Origin: Oceanospirillaceae bacterium
GTDB lineage: Bacteria > Pseudomonadota > Gammaproteobacteria > Pseudomonadales > Balneatricaceae
DNA: 14,902 nucleotides
NCBI GenBank assembly: GCA_003521845.1
Contig: DPHB01000001.1
Span: forward strand, 2,992-17,893
Direction: 5' to 3'
Below are positions 1 to 5,072 of the stretch, piece after piece (positions within the stretch are counted from its first letter, which is position 1; every line of letters starts with the position of its first letter). A model generated the notes under the pieces. That model had not been told where the DNA came from, ran no database searches, and saw only the letters and a program-made list of their open reading frames with translations. The position numbers and the translations under genes were made by a program.

Positions 1-151
1 TTGTGGCTTCTGGTAATTTCCAGTAATACCAACTAGCTCCCTGATCAGGTAATAATGTCACTTGCTCCAGAGCAGGCCCAATGGCAAGAATACTTGCTGT
101 GAAAACGGCTGCCACAGTCAGGCAGCCTTGAAAAACACGTTGCCAGGCCAT
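1..151 (-). CDS. Unrecognised small membrane-anchored or exported protein, N-terminal part only
   Basis: The ATG at 151-149 follows a strong Shine-Dalgarno (AGGAGG about 6 nt upstream), and the frame stays open to the left edge, giving 50 visible residues. It begins MAWQRVFQGCLTVAAVF and has one hydrophobic segment (about residues 9-28), so it is a signal peptide or an N-terminal membrane anchor. A polar, aromatic-rich stretch follows (LLPDQGASWYYWKLPE). I do not recognise the family. The start lies 27 nt downstream of the SOUL-protein stop on the same strand, so it is probably the third gene of the cbiX-SOUL operon. Its function is unknown; the context hints at tetrapyrrole handling or a light or oxidative response, but nothing in the visible residues shows this. 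The C-terminal part is outside the window. Confidence 0.6.
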   Translation of the reverse strand, partial: MAWQRVFQGCLTVAAVFTASILAIGPALEQVTLLPDQGASWYYWKLPEAT

Positions 152-178
152 ACTTGCCTCCTAATGATAAATATTAGA

Positions 179-763
179 TTAATTAGCGATCTCTAGCATA
201 ACTTCGTTTCTTCGAAACATCGGCAATTTAAAAGGAGGGTCGTAAAATGCAAATGTGGGATTGCCAAGGGGTTTGAGGTTATTTTGACGTAAATATTCTC
301 TCAAACGGTCTTCGTGTTTGAACACGTTGCGATCTGAGTTCCAACCAGCAAACTGAATAACCGCAAAGGTTTTTTCTTGAACTTGCTTTATCACTACCCG
401 GTCATCGATTGGCGAAGGGATAGATTGTAGTGAATAGGCGGCGGGCATGACAAAACTAATGGTCCATGATTCACCTGATTTATGCTGTTGCACCGGTGCC
501 GTCATTGCCATGTCGGTTTGGCGTTGGTTATTGCCAAATATATAATCGGCTAATAGCTTAAAACCGCTGGTGGCGGCCTGCTTGCGCTTACCATTGACAA
601 TTACTTCAGCAATTACCATGGGTTGGTATTGGCGAATTTCAAATGCTTCTTGTTGCTTCACCACTACATAGGCTGGTGTTTCAATATTACCATAGGTCGG
701 TGTACTGCATAGACCCAAGGTTACGATGGCAATAGAAAGGTAAAAATTGGGCAATATATTCAT
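179..763 (-). CDS. SOUL-family haem-binding protein, exported
   Basis: This 194-residue protein matches the SOUL/HBP family, which binds haem or other tetrapyrroles non-covalently. Residues 1-25 form a signal peptide with a hydrophobic core (FYLSIAIVTLGL) and a likely signal peptidase I site near TYG|N. The cysteine there lacks a proper lipobox, so a soluble periplasmic location is inferred. The domain starts at about residue 30 (PAYVVVKQQEAFEIRQYQPM, the typical opening of the fold), contains the family motif MAMTAPV at about 85-91, and ends with the FAFYDPPFKLPMFRRNEVML segment. Length is normal for bacterial members. The start codon overlaps the cbiX stop (ATGA, 760-763), which implies translational coupling with that chelatase-like gene. 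The physiological ligand is unknown for bacterial homologues; pairing with a metallochelatase suggests a tetrapyrrole-related role. Confidence 0.88.
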   Translation of the reverse strand: MNILPNFYLSIAIVTLGLCSTPTYGNIETPAYVVVKQQEAFEIRQYQPMVIAEVIVNGKRKQAATSGFKLLADYIFGNNQRQTDMAMTAPVQQHKSGESWTISFVMPAAYSLQSIPSPIDDRVVIKQVQEKTFAVIQFAGWNSDRNVFKHEDRLREYLRQNNLKPLGNPTFAFYDPPFKLPMFRRNEVMLEIAN

Positions 764-1194
764 CCGTTCATCTCCAGTTCATAGTGCTTGGGCATGGTTT
801 TCACTGGTGCGAGCTCATGATTAATGATGAGTGTTTCTACGCAGCGTTTGGCAATTAGGTTGCTCATTTCTTCCATTGCGCCGATATGAGGAAGAAGTGT
901 GATGCGCATGCTGGGCCACTTACGTTCGGCGGTTTGGATGATGTTAGGAATGTCTTTAGTTACATGCATGCCATTGCTGAGAAAATACGGCAGGATGAGC
1001 AAGTTCTGAGTACATTCTAAAAAGCTATTTTCTATAAGTGACTGTATAGATGGCTGACTGAATTCTAGAAACCCAACACTGACCTTGTCGACACTTACAG
1101 GTAGGTGCAAAGCCACTTTTTTAGCCAGTTGTTGAACTGTTCTATTAGCTAGGTTGCTCTTACTACCGTGAGCAACAATAAGTAAATGTGTCAT
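760..1194 (-). CDS. cbiX: Short CbiX-type chelatase (sirohydrochlorin cobalto/ferrochelatase family)
   Basis: This 144-residue protein has the single-domain CbiX/SirB fold, whose members insert Co2+ or Fe2+ into sirohydrochlorin in the cytoplasm. It opens with the family strand LLIVAHGS (metal-ligand His9). The second metal-ligand His77 lies in ILPYFLSNGMHVTKDIP, and LPHIGA (His103) follows. Length fits the short single-domain form, not the two-domain CbiX. I chose the ATG at 1194 because AGAGGA sits 7-8 nt upstream and the chelatase fold begins immediately; a longer GTG-initiated reading from 1302 adds 36 non-homologous residues across the regulatory region. It is coupled to the SOUL gene by an ATGA overlap and diverges from a cobalamin-binding MerR regulator. 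Metal specificity cannot be read from the sequence, so siroheme versus cobalamin use is open. Confidence 0.82.
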   Translation of the reverse strand: MTHLLIVAHGSKSNLANRTVQQLAKKVALHLPVSVDKVSVGFLEFSQPSIQSLIENSFLECTQNLLILPYFLSNGMHVTKDIPNIIQTAERKWPSMRITLLPHIGAMEEMSNLIAKRCVETLIINHELAPVKTMPKHYELEMNG

Positions 1195-1217
1195 AGCATA
1201 ATCCTCTTGCTTATAAA

Positions 1218-1241
1218 AGTTGTGCAAATAGTTGTTCAACT
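1218..1241. promoter_or_regulatory. Candidate MerR operator 1: tandem 12-bp repeats upstream of cbiX
   Basis: Two head-to-tail 12-mers, AGTTGTGCAAAT (1218-1229) and AGTTGTTCAACT (1230-1241), lie just upstream of cbiX; a degenerate third unit (TGTTGTTAGTTA) follows at 1242-1253. The same 12-bp-period element occurs near the divergent MerR gene at 1373-1396. On the minus strand a possible promoter (TTGAAC at 1239-1234, TATAAG at 1215-1210, 18-bp spacer) lies across this element, though it would give a very short leader. CarH/LitR-type regulators are known to bind direct repeats of about 11-12 bp, so this is a reasonable operator. Binding itself is inferred. Confidence 0.5.
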
Positions 1242-1372
1242 TGTTGTTAGTTAATGAGGCTTTCCTTTCCCCTAAAGTGCTGTAATTGAGGCCTTCAAGC
1301 ACTTATCGTGGTTATCAAGCTAACATTATGAATAAGTAAATGCAAAAGAAATGTTGCAAAAACTTCATAAAA

Positions 1373-1396
1373 TATTGTTCAAATAGTTGTGCTATA
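1373..1396. promoter_or_regulatory. Candidate MerR operator 2: tandem 12-bp repeats at the merR promoter
   Basis: The units TATTGTTCAAAT (1373-1384) and AGTTGTGCTATA (1385-1396) repeat the arrangement seen at 1218-1241. The shared core TTGTKCAAATAGTTGTKC differs between the two sites only at the two K positions, where G and T are swapped. The second unit overlaps the candidate -10 hexamer of the MerR gene, so occupancy would be expected to block that promoter (autorepression). Confidence 0.5.
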
Positions 1397-1398
1397 CT
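1390..1398 (+). promoter_or_regulatory. Candidate extended -10 promoter of the MerR gene
   Basis: TGCTATACT contains an extended -10 (TG-N-TATACT; hexamer at 1393-1398, five of six matches to TATAAT). No good -35 is visible at 16-18 bp, as is usual for extended -10 promoters. Transcription would start near 1405, giving a leader of about 28 nt with only a weak Shine-Dalgarno before the ATG at 1433. Confidence 0.45.
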
Positions 1399-1432
1399 GT
1401 GCGCATTAAGACCTATTTAGTCGATACATACT

Positions 1433-2335
1433 ATGATTGATGCAACCTATCCGATCCGAATTTTGACGGAAAAAACTGGCGTGCCTACATCAACAATACG
1501 TGCTTGGGAGCGCCGCTATCACATATTGGATGTACAACGTACATCTTCTGGTCATCGTTTTTATACCGATAAAGATGCTGCTTACGTTAATCAACTCGTC
1601 GCTTGTATGCAGCAAGGCAAAACCATCAGTAAAGCGATCCGTGAGGTGGACAATCGGATTGCACAAGGTGATTTGTTGGCGGTCAGTGTTGAGGATGTGC
1701 AGTCTACTCAATGGCAGTATTATGTTGACCAGATGTTGCTTGCCACGGCACGCTTTGACACGATTCTATTGAATGAAATATATAACCAAGCAATGGCATT
1801 GCTTACAGTGGACGTCATTACCGACAAGGTCTTATGTCCTACCATGGTGATATTAGGAGAGAGGTGGCAGGATCGTCAGGCGGGCATTGCAGAAGAACAT
1901 TTCTTTACCACATTTTTGCGCAACAAATTGGGTGCTCGATTACATCATCAAGCGAATATTGACGGCCCTTTGCTTGTTGTTGCTTGCTTACCTAATGAAA
2001 GGCATGAACTGGGCATATTACTTTTAAATTTGTATTTGCAGAGTCATGGTTATCGAGTGACATTTTTGGGTGCCGATTTACCCTTGTCGCAGCTACCACT
2101 GGTGGCAGAACAAGCTAAAGCACAAGCCATTATTTTGTCTTCTACTGCCACTCAGTTAAGTACCGACGAGTTGCTTGAATTAGAACAACTGTCAGGCAAA
2201 CTTGCTGTGCCTGTGATGCTTGGCGGCAGTGCCAGTTTGGATGGCCAGTTGATAGACTCAAATTTGCACTTGTTAGGTTCTAATTTTCAGCAGGCTTTGC
2301 AAGTTATCAGGGCACTAGTGCCAAGTGAGTGGTAG
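1433..2335 (+). CDS. MerR-family regulator with cobalamin-binding domain (LitR/CarH type)
   Basis: This 300-residue protein joins an N-terminal MerR winged helix (about residues 6-75: YPIRILTEKTGVPTSTIRAW, then RRYHILDVQRTSSGHRFYT) to a cobalamin module. The helical cap (about 95-170) carries the CarH-like signature of a Trp followed ten residues later by Glu-His (W145, E155, H156). The Rossmann part (about 178-297) has the E-x-H-x-x-G motif (E189, H191, G194), where H191 would be the lower axial ligand of cobalamin, followed by GADLP and GGSAS loops. In characterised relatives adenosylcobalamin drives tetramerisation and repression in the dark, and light breaks the tetramer. All key residues are present, so light and B12 sensing is a fair prediction. 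It diverges from cbiX, with repeat operators beside both genes. Typical targets (photolyase, carotenoid genes) are not in the window. Confidence 0.87.
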   Translation: MIDATYPIRILTEKTGVPTSTIRAWERRYHILDVQRTSSGHRFYTDKDAAYVNQLVACMQQGKTISKAIREVDNRIAQGDLLAVSVEDVQSTQWQYYVDQMLLATARFDTILLNEIYNQAMALLTVDVITDKVLCPTMVILGERWQDRQAGIAEEHFFTTFLRNKLGARLHHQANIDGPLLVVACLPNERHELGILLLNLYLQSHGYRVTFLGADLPLSQLPLVAEQAKAQAIILSSTATQLSTDELLELEQLSGKLAVPVMLGGSASLDGQLIDSNLHLLGSNFQQALQVIRALVPSEW

Positions 2336-2356
2336 GTTGCCATGCTGGGCCCTGCC

Positions 2357-2381
2357 GGCGTATCGGACCTGTCGATACGCC
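2357..2381. terminator. Hairpin between convergent genes
   Basis: A perfect 9-bp inverted repeat (GGCGTATCG at 2357-2365 and CGATACGCC at 2373-2381) encloses a 7-nt loop. It lies 22 nt after the MerR stop and 27 nt before the stop of the convergent DUF4395 gene. There is no T-run directly after the stem on either strand (the nearest is CTTTT at 2394-2398, 12 nt downstream on plus). It is therefore a possible bidirectional terminator or 3'-end stabiliser, not a textbook intrinsic terminator. Confidence 0.5.
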
Positions 2382-2407
2382 AGAAGCAAGGGGCTTTTAG
2401 TTCATCG

Positions 2408-3085
2408 CTAAACTGTAGGCTCTTCCATACCCACACAGGTATCACACTTGTCTTTGAATATGCCTGCCTTCACTAGCATGGAATGCATCCAACAGCCGGC
2501 ACACCAACCCGCCGCGGCCTCTAACCACATAAAAATAGCGCATAACGGGATAGTGACTAAAGGCGTGTAGCGGGGCATCCAGTTGCTGGTGGTAGATAAC
2601 AATTCCATTTTACTTATGCCATTTATAGCCTCGGCTATAGGTACTGGGTTAAAAAAGCTTAGGCAAGCTAATACTAATATCGTGCCTATTTTCCAAGCAA
2701 ATTTTTTCGGCTGGTAGGGGCGGTAAATGGGTTTGTGATGTCTGTTCATGGCACCTGCTAGCCATACCAGTGGACTCATCCATGCGGTCTTATGATGTTG
2801 TGTTATCACCATTTCCCATAATACAAACAGCAATAAATACGTTTGTGGCGTCCAGTCATAAACCTGGCGTACCATTTCTGCTGTATAAATAATTTGGCTG
2901 TCGAAGTTGGTTTCCCAGGTATCTTCCACTGTGGACGGGTCTATGAGCCAGGCAGAGCCGTTTATGGTGTTATAAAACACGACAAAAATCGTAACGGGAA
3001 CAAGAAACAGCATGGCGGCCCGGGTTCTGACGACATTTTCATTTACCATGTCGTGAGTGAGCGGATGGAATAGTGGGTTTTTCAT
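2408..3085 (-). CDS. DUF4395-family integral membrane protein
   Basis: This 225-residue protein matches the DUF4395 pattern as I know it. It has a conserved N-terminal NENVVRTRAA segment leading into the first membrane helix (about 22-42) and a second hydrophobic segment (about 82-95). A basic loop, NRHHKPIYRPYQPKKFAWKIG, precedes a third helix (about 132-147), and a last helix (about 174-196) runs into the hallmark cysteine motif WCAGCWMH (C195, C198). A second pair, CDTC (C214, C217), follows near the C-terminus. The cysteine pairs suggest thiol/disulfide chemistry or metal binding, but the family has no established biochemical function that I can state. The 50-residue insert between helices 1 and 2 makes it longer than short family members. 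It diverges from a truncated haemoglobin gene, with an FNR-like box between them. The upstream Shine-Dalgarno is weak. Confidence 0.8.
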   Translation of the reverse strand: MKNPLFHPLTHDMVNENVVRTRAAMLFLVPVTIFVVFYNTINGSAWLIDPSTVEDTWETNFDSQIIYTAEMVRQVYDWTPQTYLLLFVLWEMVITQHHKTAWMSPLVWLAGAMNRHHKPIYRPYQPKKFAWKIGTILVLACLSFFNPVPIAEAINGISKMELLSTTSNWMPRYTPLVTIPLCAIFMWLEAAAGWCAGCWMHSMLVKAGIFKDKCDTCVGMEEPTV

Positions 3086-3394
3086 GTCTAGTCTCGGGAT
3101 TGTTTGGTTATATTGTTATTGTTTATTGTTATAAAGGTAACACTGATCGGGGCTGGATACTAGTTTTAGGGTGCTACGATCACATAGAGTTTATTTACGG
3201 TGTCCGCGCCTACGCAGCTAGCTTGCTCCTATGTAACGATAGTAACCAGTAAATACTTGATCTGAATCATTTGCTTATCAAAATTTCATCATTTCTTGGC
3301 GCGCTGTAACAAATACCCTGTTACTCAATGCTTTATGCTTGTAGACAAGCGCAAACAATGAAAAACGAATCATTTGGGGCAGGCAGGTAAAGTG
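3086..3394. promoter_or_regulatory. Divergent intergenic region between DUF4395 and haemoglobin genes
   Basis: This 309-bp stretch has no convincing ORF or RNA gene. The supported element is the FNR/ANR-like box at 3257-3270. No strong sigma-70 promoter could be fixed at the spacing expected from that box on either strand. The long leaders (about 90 nt to the haemoglobin ATG if transcription starts about 41 bp from the box centre) leave room for other control elements. Confidence 0.45.
3257..3270. promoter_or_regulatory. FNR/ANR-like binding site
   Basis: TTGAT-CTGA-ATCAT matches the FNR/ANR consensus TTGAT-N4-ATCAA at nine of ten defined positions and is close to a perfect dyad. It lies between a divergently transcribed membrane protein and a truncated haemoglobin, both plausible members of a low-oxygen or nitric-oxide response. 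The box would favour induction when oxygen is scarce. FNR occupancy is inferred. Confidence 0.55.
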
Positions 3395-3808
3395 ATGATA
3401 GAAACGGTGCAACAAAGTAGCAAGCAAACATTCTATGAAATGTTAGGGGGTGAACAGGTAGTTTATGAATTGGTAGAGCATTTCTACGACATCGTTGAAA
3501 CCGACCTTATTGGTGAGCCTGTGCATGTTTTACATCAGCAGGGCATGGGGATAAACCATTTGCGCCAAGCCCAATTCGAGTATTTAAGTGGTTTTCTAGG
3601 TGGACCTCAGCTCTATATTGAGCGCTACGGCCATTCTATTAATCGTAAAATCCATGAGCATCTTGAAATAGGTACTCCTGAGATTGAGGCATGGCTTAAG
3701 TGTATGGCAAAGGCGATCGACAAAACGGGTGTTTCGGCAGGCGCTCAACAGCAACTCATGACCGTATTCAAGCACGCCGCAAAAAAGCTAAACACTGCCA
3801 AAGATTGA
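3395..3808 (+). CDS. Group II truncated haemoglobin
   Basis: This 137-residue cytoplasmic 2-on-2 globin opens with TFYEMLGGEQVVYELVEHFY. It carries the helix-B tyrosine pair (F30-Y31, Y31 at B10), LSGFLGGPQLYIERYGH, the proximal haem ligand His87 (F8, followed by the family's I-G six residues later) and TrpG8 (W100 in AWLKCM), which marks group II (trHbO-like). Relatives bind O2 and NO and are tied to NO or oxidative stress and low-oxygen metabolism. I chose the ATG at 3395, with AGG about 10 nt upstream; a TTG at 3374 and GTG at 3392 are in frame, but the conserved fold does not need the extra residues. The gene is single on its strand, with an FNR-like box about 130 bp upstream. It ends 82 bp before the convergent torT stop, with no convincing terminator between. 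Confidence 0.9.
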   Translation: MIETVQQSSKQTFYEMLGGEQVVYELVEHFYDIVETDLIGEPVHVLHQQGMGINHLRQAQFEYLSGFLGGPQLYIERYGHSINRKIHEHLEIGTPEIEAWLKCMAKAIDKTGVSAGAQQQLMTVFKHAAKKLNTAKD

Positions 3809-3890
3809 ATGTATATTAGAACATACACGGTAGAGTAGGCTGACAGTACGTGTTACTGCATCAAAGGCCAGTACTAAAAACTAATAGCGG

Positions 3891-5024
3891 TTAGTTGGTC
3901 ATAATCGGCGCCCTAGCTGGCACGGTAAAGGTTGGCCAAAAAATTGGCGGAGGTAGGACACTGGTTTGATTAAAGTTGGCGATGTTGCTGGCATCAACCA
4001 ACTCTATAGAGGGGCCGATGTGTTTGCGTGTCAAGTTTTTCTCTAACACCCGTATCGCTTGCTCAACTGCCAATTGACCTTGTAACACTGGAGCATCGTT
4101 GGGTGCGGCGAGTATATGTCCACGCTTGATACCCCGTAATACGTTTTGCGTCATATAGGTTGAGATAATCTGTATTTTGCCGCGTAAGTTTTTGTTGAGC
4201 AGCTCACCTACAGCAGCGTCGGCAGTCAGTGCCGTGCCGACTATATAATCTAGCTCCGTCGTGTCTTGTAGCACTTCTTGCAACAAATTACGTTGGATTT
4301 CTTTACCTGTATCTCCCCATTTAACGCTAACGATGTTGGCGCTACTACTCACTAACGCATCTCGAAACCCAGCATCAATGAACCTAACCCAACCGGCTCC
4401 TTGAGGGCCGGGGAACCAGGCAATATTGACTGGAGGGCTACCTTTTGGGTGTTCAGCGGCAATATATCGACCCACTTTATGCCCCATGGTATACCAGGAA
4501 ACCCCCACTTTAGCACTGATGCCTGGCGACGATATATCATTAACGGCAGCAATAATAGGGGTGTGTATTGCAACTTGCGAAAGGGTACTCTCAAGCGCAT
4601 CAAAAGATACCGTGCCCACGATAATAGCATTGGCTTTCTGATCGACACACTGTTGTATTTGATCTAGTTGATTTTGTATTTGCGGATAGCCGCCTGCCTC
4701 TAGAATAGTGAGTTTGATACCTAGTCGCTGGGCTTCACTCACCATGCCATAATTGACACCTAACCAATAGGGGTCCTTAAGGTGCGGGTAAAGAGCGCAG
4801 AGGTGCCATGGCCTACTGTTATCAATTGGTGTGTGTAGATAATCTAAAACTGGACTGGTGTAATCAAAGGGTGCTTGCCAAGTGTGTAATTGCAGTTGGT
4901 GGCTATCACCCAAAACGATCTTTGGTAGGAAAATTAGCAGGCTAAGTAGATTTTTGATGTTGCGCTTTGGGTAGCCGGTTTTTACCCAGTTTATACGTCG
5001 CTTTAGTATTCGCAGTGATGTCAT
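3891..5024 (-). CDS. torT: TorT, periplasmic TMAO-binding sensor protein
   Basis: This 377-residue protein is TorT, the periplasmic binding protein that presents TMAO to the sensor kinase TorS. A basic N-terminus and hydrophobic stretch (about 25-39, NLLSLLIFLPKIVLG) form the export signal. The TorT core follows. WHLCALYPHLKDPYWLGVNY (73-92), LEAGGYP, KVGVSWYTMGHKVGRYI (about 172-188), EIQRNLLQEVL (about 242-252) and RGIKRG...QGQLAVEQAI (about 297-324) line up closely with the E. coli protein as I remember it. The aromatic residues in PYW and GVSWY are probable ligand contacts. The N-terminus before the signal core is longer than usual and no good Shine-Dalgarno precedes the ATG, so the exact start is uncertain. 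It diverges from torS across 48 bp, as torT and torS also diverge in E. coli. Confidence 0.93.
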   Translation of the reverse strand: MTSLRILKRRINWVKTGYPKRNIKNLLSLLIFLPKIVLGDSHQLQLHTWQAPFDYTSPVLDYLHTPIDNSRPWHLCALYPHLKDPYWLGVNYGMVSEAQRLGIKLTILEAGGYPQIQNQLDQIQQCVDQKANAIIVGTVSFDALESTLSQVAIHTPIIAAVNDISSPGISAKVGVSWYTMGHKVGRYIAAEHPKGSPPVNIAWFPGPQGAGWVRFIDAGFRDALVSSSANIVSVKWGDTGKEIQRNLLQEVLQDTTELDYIVGTALTADAAVGELLNKNLRGKIQIISTYMTQNVLRGIKRGHILAAPNDAPVLQGQLAVEQAIRVLEKNLTRKHIGPSIELVDASNIANFNQTSVLPPPIFWPTFTVPARAPIMTN

Positions 5025-5072
5025 ACTATGGTACTGTTTGTTTCGTCTTTAATTAACTAGCTGAAATAATCT
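5025..5072. promoter_or_regulatory. torT-torS divergent intergenic region
   Basis: Only 48 bp separate the two divergent start codons, so both promoters must overlap here or lie in the opposite gene. The stretch is AT-rich (CTTTAATTAACTAGC). No pair of CTGTTCATAT-like tor boxes and no clear -35/-10 pair is visible, and neither gene has a strong Shine-Dalgarno. This suggests low, constitutive expression of the sensor pair, which is an inference. Confidence 0.35.

Noticed and set aside
764..773. CCGTTCATCT, close to another tor box variant
   Set aside because: It lies within the end of cbiX, far from the TMAO genes, and is a lone copy. A chance match is more likely.
1195..1302. Longer cbiX reading from a GTG at 1302
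   Set aside because: The extra 36 residues do not resemble the chelatase family and would cover the repeat operator. The ATG at 1194 has a good Shine-Dalgarno directly before the conserved fold.
3374..3394. TTG start for the haemoglobin, adding seven residues
   Set aside because: The ATG at 3395 is the better codon with an acceptable ribosome site, and the globin fold begins after it.
3809..3890. Possible terminator between the haemoglobin gene and torT (TGTAT/ATACA; CAGTA/TACTG)
   Set aside because: Both stems are only 5 bp, AT-rich or lacking a T-run, so they are too weak to call.
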